The translations under genes were made by a program, and so were the position numbers. This document shows positions 38,050 to 49,032 of a DNA stretch of 64,000 nucleotides, in pieces (position 1 is the first letter of the stretch; each line of letters begins with the position of its first letter). Below the pieces are notes generated by a model. The model saw only the letters and a program-made list of their open reading frames with translations. It made no database searches and was not told where the DNA came from. This DNA comes from Citrus sinensis (lineage: Eukaryota; Streptophyta; Magnoliopsida; Sapindales; Rutaceae): assembly GCF_022201045.2 (NCBI RefSeq), contig NC_068558.1, positions 5,609,501 to 5,673,500 of the forward strand. Direction: 5' to 3'.

Positions 38050-39240
38050 AATTTTTAGCTCATTTAATTTTTTAAGGTTTTTTTTTTCAATTGCAATAAA
38101 AAAAAATAATTCTTCTTACATGTTCATTGTCACCACTATTATTTTTTCTTTAATTTTTAAAAGATTTTTTTTCAATTTTAATAAAAAAAATTCTTGTTAC
38201 ATGTACTAGAGCTGGCAAAATTTGACACGACCCGATTACCCAACACGAACACGACATAAATAGATGGGTATGAGTAGTCAAATTTAACACGATTATTAAA
38301 TGGGTCGGGTCCGGGTCAACACGATTTTTTTCCGTGTCGGGTTTGGGTTAAAATTCTTGACCCATTTACCCGATCAATGACCCGATTATATTTTCTATTT
38401 TAAAATAATTTACATATTCTTATAATTAAAACTCAAATATTAGAGATGGTTTTCTTTTTTTTATTCTTTAAAAGGGTGAATATAAACACAGTGTTTTATT
38501 TATAAAATTTTACATACATTTAGAGCTTCAATAGTGTAAATGTGTAAAAATTGATAGACATGTATATTTTATAATATTGATATATAATATTATATATATA
38601 TAATTAAAACCTCAATAGTGTAAATGTGTAATATATTGGTAGATATGTATATTTTATAATATCGATAAATTATGTATGTATGTATGTAGTTATGTACATA
38701 CATATGTATGATAGTGTGTAAATATTTGATGTAACTTTTGTTCAATAAATAGATATTAAATGGGTTATTGGGTAACCCGATTATTTTTCCGTGTCGGGTT
38801 TGGGTCTCAATATTTTGACACGATTATTAAATGGGTCGGGTTTGGGTCGACCTAAATTTGACACGACACGAAGCTGACACGACACGAACACGACCCGATG
38901 ACCTGTTTTGCTAGCTCTAACATGTACATTTGTCACCACTATTATTTTCCTTTAATTTTTTTAAAGACCTTTATTTCAATTGCAATAAAAAAAATTTCTT
39001 ATTACACGTACATTGTCACCACTATTATTTTTTCTTTAATTTTTTAAAAATTTTTATTTCAATTTTAATAAAAAAAATTCTTGTTACATGTACATTTATC
39101 ACCACTATTATTTTCCTTTAATTTTTTAAAGATTTTTATTTTAATTGTAATAAAAAAATTTCTTGTTACATGTACATTATCACCACTATTATTTTTCCTT
39201 TAATTTTTTTAAAAATTTTTATTTTAATTACAATAAAGAG
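38050..39240. repeat. Tandem array of roughly 80-bp units, split by the hAT insertion
   Basis: Each unit contains TTAATTTTTTAA..., a run TTCAATT(G/T)(C/T)AATAAAAAAA, then TTACATGTACATTGTCACCA and CTATTATTTT. About two units lie left of the inserted hAT element and about four right of it. Units differ by substitutions and indels. Confidence 0.8.
38207..38919. mobile_element. Non-autonomous hAT-like element nested in the Mutator-like element
   Basis: The ends are TAGAGCTGGCAAAA and, read inward from the right, TAGAGCTAGCAAAA (13 of 14 identical). The subterminal sequences are rich in GACACGA, GACCCGA and GGGTCGGGT. The flanking 8-bp duplication ACATGTAC is exact (38199-38206 and 38920-38927). 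The duplicated site belongs to one unit of the surrounding tandem array, so this insertion is the younger event. The 713-bp interior has no coding capacity. Confidence 0.92.
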
Positions 39241-39702
39241 AATTCCCATTAAAATTAATTTAAGGAATAAACTTCCAATTTTACCCCTCCACCGTTAAAC
39301 TTAACTGAGAAAATAACGAAATTGAAGGCGTGGTGCAAAAATGTCAATTTTTTTGGGTGCGCAGTACAACAAATCAAATTTGTTAGAGACGCGGTGCAAA
39401 ATGCCAATTTATTTGGGGGTAGGTTACAAATTTCCCTTTTCTTTATGATACGTTCGATAATATAATTTAGAGAATCTCAAAGGATGATACGATTTTTTTT
39501 ACGATACGCTCGATAATATAATTTAGCAGCAGCATTGCTTTCAAAGTAGCAATCGTCAAAAACGGGAAGCACGTGTCCATCCCCTACATCGCCATTTGAT
39601 TAATAAACAAAACCCCAGCCCAGCACTAATAGCGGTGCTCAGAATCAATCATAAAGCAGGGCCTCCACATTTCATACATGAGACAAAGCTTCTCATCGAC
39701 CA

Positions 39703-39729
39703 GCAATAATAATAATAATAATAATAATA
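39703..39729. repeat. (AAT)n microsatellite after the PRMT7 stop
   Basis: About nine ATA/AAT units lie just downstream of the PRMT7 stop codon, probably in its 3' untranslated region. Confidence 0.85.
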
Positions 39730-39756
39730 CAGGAGCTTCTGTGCCGAAAATCACTA

Positions 39757-42700
39757 TCAGGAGAAGGTGTGTTGGACGTTGAGCTCCCCGTTCGATGGAT
39801 TAAATGATGCTTCGACTAGCGTAGAAGAACACAAATCAGTTCTTCCGGACCCCTCGAATCCAACTGCCACAGGCTTGGCCATGAGCTTCACTCCTTGCTT
39901 CCAATATCTTTTATCTGCAGGCATGTCACATAGGCATAATAAAAATTGAAATGATAATTTTTTGTTTTCTTCTTATATCCCATAATGACAATAGTGTTTC
40001 ATAAAGAAGCACTGTCATAAAATTGAGAAGTGGCTTGCTTCTAATGAACCAGTTTCTAAGTGAATAAAAATATACCGGGTCCTGTTGATATGATGATGGA
40101 ATTCTCTGAATCCATTACCCAATCAATCCATAAGGCAAATCCATGGCATAACCCAAGCTCTGTAAATTCAACCTGCTAATTTATTAAGCAAAGTTTTGTT
40201 AGATCTAGAGAAAAGTATAAACTGAGTCATAACAGTATTCTAATCTACTCATTACTAATCTACATATCAGTATTCTAATCTACTCATTACTAATCTAACT
40301 TATAGTTAACTGGGTAGTGCGAATGGTAACATAGAAATATATTTTGCATCCTGTAGTTAGGTAATTGGCAGTTGCAAGATCAGTACCCATGCTAATTCTA
40401 TAAGTAGACAATCAAATTCTAACATGTCCAACAACATTCTAATTAGAAGGTGCATACCTGGACTTTTCCTTGACATGGACTTATTGGTTTTGAGAAATCA
40501 AACTCCATTACAGTAAAGACATTACTGAGTTTCTGGAAAAGCCCGATATGGTTACATCAGCACAGTGGAATGCAATTTCAATTTACTTTTTCTAAACAAA
40601 CCTTATTTTTTGTTTATGTTTCTATCAATTGTTTTTAATTACCTTAATCTCTCCGCATTGCCACGTAAAGAAAGGCAGACAAGGACCCTCTTTTGGAGCC
40701 GGTAAATCCCCACATGCTCCTAAAGTGGTATTTACAACTGCATGGTCAAAGCCTTCGATCTTACTTAAGCTGCGACGACTGTTCCAAATATCCTGTTGAA
40801 AGGTTAAAATCATAACTTGATGCACATGAATTAATCCCATGACCTTGCTTATACCAAAAGCATATGTGAGTGTCTGCACATGCTTTTTTCTTGTGTGACA
40901 AGGATAAAACTTACCGGGCAAAAAATGGCACAGGCCTTCAATATTCCTTTAAAAGGCATTATAATCACTTCTTTGGAAAGGACAGGATCAAGCTTAGACC
41001 GTTCTTTCCTTAGAAAAATAAATAAAATATAGTAAAAACCATTAGATAAATTTCTTAAATACGGAGTATTTTTAAGAATAATAGATTAGATATGCACCAC
41101 CATAATGCAGACCCCCTTTTTTACTATAAAAAATAATTAAAACAACACATAATTAATTTATCAATTATGTAACATATCATTAAATGTAGTCCAAGGGCAT
41201 GTAAAGTAAACATGTTAACAAGGTCTGAACCAATATTGCAGTCATGTAGTTTTTTTTTAAAATTTTTTATTTTATAAGAAACTAAGAGAAATTTGTTAAA
41301 TATCAGAATAAATTAAATAGAGCACAAAGAATGGGAATAGAACTTATACAAAACGGAAATCAATTTGTGTTACATACCAGAACCGCAGATTTTGCCATGG
41401 AAGCATGCCATCATTTCCAAAATAATATGGTTCTCCAATTAACAGGTCAACCTGCGATAGAAAAAGCATACCAAATTGTTTACATTCTGTCAAAAAGATG
41501 TACAATTCATATTATGCACCCAAAATGCCATAGTGCTGCTCTCAAGTAATAGGACTAGGATAACACATATGACCGAAGTATTCTACTAAGCTTTGGAATT
41601 TGAAAATCACCTATTTAGGGTGCGTTTGGGATTGAGGTTGGGCAGCTGTAGCTTAAAAGTTACAGCACTAAAGTGTTTAGTAAACACTAACTGCTGTACC
41701 TTGGAAGCTATGTTAATAAGATTTTTCACTTGTATAATGGAAAATCTGTTATATCTTCAATAATTTTATCAAAATCATTATTTAAAATTTACATTTACTA
41801 CATATTACTAACTTTTATTTCATAGTTACAGCTTTATTTCTACAGCAGGTGTAGTTAAAAGTTACAACACCTCAATCCCAATCACACCCTTAATCTGATG
41901 GTAAAAGAGGACTTGTGGATTAGCTGCTTAGATCAGCATAGAATGTCCACAGAATGGATGCACAAAAAATATTTGTTTCATGTGGACCAACTTTTCAACA
42001 GATTCATGGAAGTAAAGCAGGGTCAGTATTTCAAATTTATGGCAACTGTATACAATCTGAGTGGAGAAATTACCTTCTTTTGTTGAGTGTCATCCATAGT
42101 CAAGCATTTTTTCCCCTTTTGAAGAATTTCTACACGATCTATTGAGAAACAATTTGGATCTGCAACGGTGCGCAAATATTGGGCACCCTTGTCTCCTAGA
42201 CCTGGTAACAATGATAAAACATGTGCTGTTTTTGAAAGACGTGCAACACAAATTGTTAAGAAAACACTGTCATCAGCAACGACACACAACGGCTGGACTC
42301 TTCCCTGCAACTGCAAAGAATACAATTCATGTAAAAAAGATAGTAAATGTGTACATTCAAACTCTGGGGTGCTAGCCTATATGGCTATAAAATGTTAATT
42401 TTGATAATAACAAACCACATGTTTTGGATAAATAAAGAATTATATTTTATGATCTTATAAAACAAGAAAATGAGTATGTTTAAAACAAAAATGTATTTTT
42501 GGAACTAATCGGATAACAGGATAAAATAAATGGTAAACTAATTACCAGAGAGATGCTCTCTGGAATCAAAATGGCTAACCAGATTTAGCAAGTGGCAAAT
42601 TAATTATCAAGCAGAAGCTATCTAAAATAAAAACGGCTAACCGGATAATGAAAAGCAACAAACTGGTTATACAAAAATTTAAATTTTTTTACTATAACGG

Positions 42701-45700
42701 TAACATCAAATAGAAAACTGGTTAGCATAAACAGTGAGCCGGTTAGCACCAGAAAGCCAATAACAACTAATTTTCTACTTCAACTATAAAATGACTCAAT
42801 CAAATTCAAATGAGTGTTGGACAACTACTATTATCATTGAGCATTTTTCAACAATCTGAGCTTAAAATTTGTGTATTCATTTCATTCATTTACACATTAG
42901 GCTTTCATTCGTAATCAAACACATTGTGCGAGGTAAATTTATTTATAATCTTTTTTGTAAAATTAAGTTGAGATGTTAAAAGTGTTAGGATACATTTAAG
43001 TTAAGAGATTAAGAGTAATCTCTTGTTGTAAAGGTCTATTGACACCTTGAAAGTCAATTATAAGCGTTGTTAAAACCTTGGAGGCTTTCTTAGTGAAATC
43101 CTCAAACCCAGTAAGCTTGGAGGCGTAGACGTAGGCACAGTTAGCTGACCCACGTAACAATCATGTGTTTGCTCTCTCTTACCTTATCTCTTTATTTTTC
43201 ATTACACATTAATGTGTTTATTTCGAATTTAATTACTTTGTTGTAAATGTCTATTAACACCTTAAAAGTCAATTGTAAGCGTTGTTAAAGCCTTGGAGGC
43301 TCGCTTAGTGAAATCCTCAAACTCAGTGAGCTTGGAGGCGTAGATGTATGCACGGTTGGCCGACCCACGTAAAAATCACGTGTTTGCTCTCTCTCACCTT
43401 ATCTCTTTATTTTTCATTACACATCAATCTGTTCATTTCGAATTTAATTTCTTTGCTTAAATTGCATTAAGCTTTAGTTGCTTAAATTTTTAGAATCCTA
43501 ATTCCCCCCCCCCCCCCCCCCCGCCCCCCTTCTCGGGTTGCTCAGTTAGTATTTCACGAGAAAAAGCAAAAAAGATGGTCTCAACATTCAAGTTGAGGAC
43601 TGATAGTAAGGACTTGATAGTGAATAAACATGATACTTGGCATGTCTAAAATGGGAGCCAAGAAGCAAAATATCCCACCAAGTATATGAAGATTCTCCCG
43701 TCTGTTTCATGAGGTTGAGCTATAATTCAGGTTTTTAAGACAGCAAAGATAAACAAATCTAATCACTTTTGTCACTCTAGAATTGTTAAACCTCCAAATT
43801 TTGTTTTGAAGTTCTCTTTCTCTGACATAAATCACTAAGGGAAGCTATATAATCAGCCCACTTAGTTATAGCCTAAACAATGGTATGGTTCAAAATTAGT
43901 CAAGCTAATTCATTAGACATTGGCCAAATGGAAAGGAAACTTTGAGAATCTGCATTTTTAATTTCACATCACTTTCCAAATAAAAACTATCATAAGCCAG
44001 TTACTTTATGCAACGTCGTATTGCTTTATATTTTGATGTTGTGTCTTATGATTATTAGGCTTCATAGTAGATCTAATAGGTATCGAGGTTTATAGATATC
44101 CTAACAGTGTATTTCCATGAGAGGAAAAGGCAACATATTCTAATGGTTCTCTTCCAACTTCCATTTCTGGTTCGACAGGTATGCTGGCCTACCAACTGGT
44201 CAGTTAGCATGAAGATATAGCCACAACTGTGGTATCATTGTTGTAGACATTGAGTAGTAAGAACCTGACTAATAACCGCTGAGACTGATTTTGACAAGGT
44301 AACATCAACAAGCATAGTCTTGATCAACATTAGATCTGGGGAAACAGTCCAAATATTTTGAAAACAGATTTTATAAGCTCAGGTTTTGGTGCTCAATTTC
44401 CTACGGTAACTCTTTACTTTTGTGATAGAATGAGTGTATAAGCTCAGTTTTGAGTGAGAATAAGCACGCAAGGAGAGAAGAAGATCTTACCGCATTTCTC
44501 ATGGCCATTACCATGGAAAGCCTCCATTCGCCATCACCATAGATGGCAATTCTTTCTGGTGGTAATGCGAGCTGAAAATCCTTAGCATTTAAGTTATGCT
44601 GTCTCTCGTCAGTTATTGGGATTTGGGACTTGAGTTCGTATGATACACTAGTTTCAGTATGCAAAGCATGAAACAACAATTCTTCACCTTTGCATATGGA
44701 CATACCCTTACCTGGAATAAACCAAACACACTGCTTCCAGTGATCACACCAATTCCCAGTGCCTGAAGCATCAAACAAGCTTTATTTGTCAAATTAACAT
44801 GAAACCATGGCATTTTACCATGCAAACTCGAAAGGTTATTCTTATTTTAAGTTAAGCATCTTTCCAGATTTACTTAACTGCAACCCCTAGCTGCAGATAG
44901 ATCTTTAAACTATTCTGATAAAAATTTTGAAATGCCATGTAAGTTTCTTAATCATCTAAAAAAAAAAATTGCTCAAAGCTCGAAAAAAGATCCCTATTTA
45001 GTTCAACATAAACCAAGATCTTTTAGTTGTATTGGCTGCATGAAATTGTGAAGGTTGAATTTTAAAGCAATGCACAAAACTTTTAAGGTTGCATCTAAAA
45101 GTAACATCAAGGAACAATGTGTTCTAAAGTTATTTTATAGCAAGCTTTGCATCTCACCATTGATATCATTTTTAAAAGACAGATGCATCCAAGATGTGTA
45201 TAAAATTAGTCATTTTTTTCTTTTGATAAATTGGAGAAATTGACAGAGAAAAGTATAGTTGCACAGAGAACTGCCATATGATATAATTTGCCTGCTATAG
45301 CTATTAGTTTTCATCACTGTTAGGCTTTTAAATGGGAGCTGCATATTTGTGCTAGTCAGAATCAAAACTGGGAGTGCAAATGTTGAAAGTACATGGCCAA
45401 ATTCTATATCCAAACAAAGAGAGATGTAAGCAATAAGGAAATACTGAGGTTTTTTTTTTCATATATATATATTTCTTAATTACATTACTTGATTTGCTTT
45501 CAACAATACCATAAGTCCATGATACTAGAGCACTGATATTATGGTGACAGTGACTCACTTTTGTGAATTGGCAGACTTATCCATCTAGGAGCAGTGGAAT
45601 AAAAGATTGTCCCTTCTCGATCAAGCTGAAGAACCCACCTGAAAACAAAAGACAAAAATTTCCAGGGATGCCCTCTACAAAATAAATTCAGATACAAATA

Positions 45701-48194
45701 GCAGAGATATAATTACCATGAAACTACAGCATGGACTCTACCATCATCAGTTGACTTTATCTGCAGCTCAGCTTCTCCATGACTGTCTGGCCGTTTCCAA
45801 AAGTCAAATTCAAATATTTTGAAGGGTTCCGAGAGCTGGATGAATGTGAATTAAACTACTGGTACTTTCTAAGAATTCTGTAGAAGAGTGGTTAACATCA
45901 TTACCAGTTTGATTTCTTTTGTTATTGCATCACAGTGCATGGCATATTGTTGTGATTTGACATGTAAGATAGAATCCATGCCAGCTGGGACAAGATGAAT
46001 GTCGTCCAATGCTTTTGCTTCATTATTATATAAATCATGCAGCTTCCACAAGAACGTGCTTTCAACCAGCTTAAAAAGGGATGAAAGGAGACAAACCCAG
46101 AGAAGAGATAAATACATTTGTATGAGCTTTAAAATTATTAGAAAATACGATTTCCCCCAAAGAAGAGCAAAATCAATACAATACAGTAAGGTAGCAATAA
46201 GCTACTAAAAGAAGACTAACCAGCTAGCAAAATCAAAGTGCCCCTGAGGCAATAAAAATTTAGTAAAAACAATCAAGTATTATCATGTATTGGGATAGGG
46301 AAAGAGCATTAAATGTATATTAGTGTTGTGGAGTTCAGTTTGACCAGATAGTATAAGGAAAAACCACTAGAAGAAAAGAAATCACTGCAATGTCACGGAG
46401 GAAGGCCTTGTGGATCAGTTAAAATATTTTGTCTTTCACCATCTTCAACTGCAATGTTGTCTATCTAAGAGAACTAACCTTTTCTCTGTTAAACAGACTC
46501 CATGTTGCCAAAAGGCCCCTAATTGATAAGTTAAATTGCCATACAAGCATGGCAATGTAAGTGAGAAAACCAATGCTCATGTTTGCTGTAAGGAAGAGAA
46601 ATTGCAATTATAATAGATGAATACAACCAAACATGAGTTATACCAGTCCAGGTCCCACTATCTGAAAAGTTTGATGATAACAGTGGCTTGCCCCAACTTT
46701 ACATTTGACTTAAAGGACAACATAGTCTTTGAACTCTGATCAATCTCCATTCTATAGGAATAGTACCTTCAAAGCTATCCCTTTCTGTAAAAGGATGGAA
46801 ATATTGGGCCATAAAAAAGAAGAAGAAGAAAGCTAGATACCTGACCATAAGTAGTCACTCGGCATGGTACTGTTAGTGGATTTTCCACCAACAGCCTGTC
46901 ATGTGCATGTTGTAGAGTTGGTATTAGTCCCTCACCCAGCAATTCAGAATCCAGTATCTCACTAACCTGCATTTTAGAGTGAAAATGTAATAATATTTAG
47001 GAAACGAAAAGAAGCCAACTCCCAGCTGTGTATAATTGATAAGACTGACATATTGTGATGGACACAATGGCAGATATAAGGCATTCCTATGTCTATCAAT
47101 GACCCCACTTCAAACATGAAGTTGCACCTTGGCACAAGTTTTAAATAATATCGGTTTGATCTTTGTGGGATACTGCAAAAGGAGAAGCATCTTACTATTT
47201 AATTACATTTCAATTTTCAAAATTTCCTTCTTTAAACCATTCAGTAATCTGTAACCATGTATAATTATTCGCAGGGGGAAAACATGATGTTATAGCAAAC
47301 ATGAAAAAATCAATACTCACAAGAATGTCAGCACGAGAATCAATGTCAACACCGACTTCAAGTTCATCAGAACGCTTATTAATAACTTTGATATTCCTCC
47401 CCATACCATTAACATGCAGAACTTTCTTCATCAACTTCACCATGGGAAGGTAAGACTCACAAGCTGTAACCATTCCTTTGGTATTAAGGCTGGTTGTTGA
47501 GTCACTAGAACCCATTGCCCGAGCAGCCATCATTGAAAGCAATCCCGTTCCAGCACTGCACAATAATAGAAATTACTCATTTGAGATATATTAAAATATT
47601 TATTTTGGAAGAAAAATGGAACAGTTTAAAACTTGTTTGAGAAAAGAATTGACAAAATGTAATTTCTAAGAAAAGCTAGACAAATTTAACAATGTGCTCC
47701 TCACAAATTTTGGCACAATTTAAGCCAAGTTATTTTCTTTAATTTTTTTTTTTTTTTAAGAATCAGATAAGTTTCTAATGGCTTCAAAAATTCATGGAAG
47801 GAACTTCTATTAAACTACAAGACTATTTGGAAGCGCTTGTATTAAAAGATTATTGTTGTAAATGGTACCCGATATCAAGCACGTGGCAAGATTTAGTGAC
47901 CATCTTGTCGATGGCCAGGCGATAGGCTCTGTTCCTGTACGAGTCATTAAGCATGTCGAGATACGACGTCGTGGCCAGAAGCGGTTCTTGCGAACTTTCC
48001 GGAACATCCTCGTTTTCCTCGATGACAACCCACTCCGAGTTACCGGTGAGTGGGTCGAGCTTCAGCTGGAACATTCGCTGAGTCGACATGTGGCGCGAGG
48101 CGATGGGTTTGAATGAGTGAAGGATCAAAATCAAACGAGTTGTGGCGCGGGAAGAAAGGGAGAGGGTTAGGGTTTTAGGTATCAGTGAGAGCAT
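39757..48194 (-). CDS. PRMT7: Protein arginine methyltransferase PRMT7, 14 exons
   Basis: This SAM-dependent enzyme methylates protein arginines; family members make monomethylarginine. Minus-strand exons: 48194-47869, 47555-47321, 46966-46841, 46069-45905, 45835-45717, 45638-45559, 44762-44491, 42310-42074, 41451-41378, 41008-40915, 40792-40643, 40532-40458, 40172-40076 and 39914-39757. Phases close to 735 residues, near the roughly 724 of Arabidopsis At4g16570. The first methyltransferase module has SAM motif VLDIGAGTGLLSM and the double-E loop SEILDSELLGEG. The second, degenerate module carries VDLLIGEPYY and LWIDWVMD. Residues 1-35 form an Arg/Ser/Leu-rich extension without acidic residues, before an internal Met36 at 48089, so a longer organelle-targeted and a shorter form are both possible. 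Exon 8 has two acceptors six bases apart. Introns contain a Tourist MITE and a probable solo LTR. Confidence 0.95.
40233..40297. repeat. Short direct repeat in PRMT7 intron 12
   Basis: CAGTATTCTAATCTACTCAT and the following TACTAATCTA occur twice head to tail, starting at 40233 and 40268. No further significance is apparent. Confidence 0.85.
41618..41889. mobile_element. Tourist-like (PIF/Harbinger) MITE, copy 2, in PRMT7 intron 8
   Basis: The 272-bp element begins GGGTGCGTTTGGGATTGAGG and ends with the complementary CCTCAATCCCAATCACACCC. TTA flanks both sides (41615-41617, 41890-41892). It is the same family as 14566-14839 in opposite orientation, differing by scattered substitutions. It lies between PRMT7 exons 8 and 9 and does not touch the splice sites. 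Confidence 0.88.
43023..43454. repeat. 215-bp tandem duplication inside the LTR
   Basis: Unit 1 is 43023-43237 and unit 2 is 43238-43454. They share TTGTTGTAAA, TAAGCGTTGTTAAA, AGTGAAATCCTCAAAC and GGAGGCGTAGA, with roughly one difference per 15 bases. Confidence 0.88.
43505..43530. repeat. Poly-C tract near the LTR end
   Basis: About eighteen consecutive C residues, one G and six more C. Such C runs are common at this place in SIRE-type LTRs; exact length may be a sequencing artefact. Confidence 0.7.
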
Positions 48195-49032
48195 TTATAC
48201 CGGGAGGGGGGGGATGATTTTAGCGTGTCACCGCCGCGAGCCCGCGCCTTTTCTATATGAGTTTCAAACCTCTTTCAACTTTCATTATAAACCAAGAACT
48301 TCCGCTCTTTCCCAAGTTCCATCATTAGTTTAAAATTTTCGAGTAAAGTTCGAAGATGTTATTACGACAATGCACATTAAAAAGATTGATAATTGTAAAT
48401 TTTCAAGTTTTCAAAATTTACTCATATATTTGTTTTGTGTATCATTTGATCATCATAATTCCATTCTAGGTTGATTTTACTATAATAAAATAATTTTAGT
48501 TGTCTGTAATTTACTTCTTGTGGTTAATAATTTACTCATATACTTGTTCATGCCATCGTCGGTAGAACCCTTTTTCTTGATTTTTTTTTTTTTTGGGGAC
48601 TAACTTTTAACTAAATGAATTTAAAAAAAAAAAATGGATGCAATGTTATTTTCTATTTTATTCATCTCAAATCTCACAATGTATTGAAAAATTAACAAGG
48701 TTAATATATTAAATTATTCAATTAAATAATTGTCGCATTAACAAAAACATTGACACATTAACTAATGAAAAATTGTAAAAAGCAAAAACGTGATCAAAAC
48801 GAAATAAAAACTTGAAGATAATTTATCACGAAAATAATGATATTATTAGTCAATGTGGTATACTGGTATCTTCAATTTATTTTCTTTCGTTTTCCCAAAG
48901 AAAATAACTTTTTAATAATAATAATAATAATTTATATTTATCATTTAAAATTAAAACTAGGCCGTAAATTGCAGTTTACTTGCCATGGATAAAAAAATCC
49001 TGACATGGCATAGATGATTCCAATTAGGACGG
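48195..49032. promoter_or_regulatory. Shared divergent promoter region of PRMT7 and HINT4
   Basis: PRMT7 (minus) and HINT4 (plus) start 838 bases apart and point away from each other, so both promoters must lie here. The central part is AT-rich. No strong TATA box was identified for either gene, which suits broadly expressed genes. Both edges are GC-richer (48200-48250 and after 49010). Extent of sharing is inferred. Confidence 0.5.

Larger units (their letters stand above)
37852..39436. mobile_element. Mutator-like non-autonomous element with long inverted repeats
   Basis: The termini are GGGAAATTTGTAATCTACCC and, read inward from the right, GGGAAATTTGTAACCTACCC. They open arms of about 145 bases that match closely as far as the TTAAGTTTAACGG segment. 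The 9-bp target duplication TTTTCTTTA is perfect at 37843-37851 and 39437-39445. The interior is a tandem array of about 80-bp AT-rich units into which a hAT-like element (38207-38919) has inserted. No transposase is encoded. It lies between the 3' ends of OWL1 and PRMT7. Confidence 0.88.
42393..43556. mobile_element. Probable solo LTR of a Ty1/Copia retrotransposon in PRMT7 intron 7
   Basis: The segment starts TGTTAATTTTGATAATAACA, the usual opening of SIRE/Maximus-type Copia LTRs. It ends with a C-rich tract followed by TCTCGGGTTGCTCAG and TATTTCA, which also fits that group. Between them is TTGGAGGCGTAGACGTAGGC with ACCCACGTAA, a common R/U5-type stretch, present twice. No internal coding region flanks it, so a solo LTR left by recombination is the simplest reading. 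No target duplication is obvious and the plus-strand direction (opposite to PRMT7) is inferred. Confidence 0.6.
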
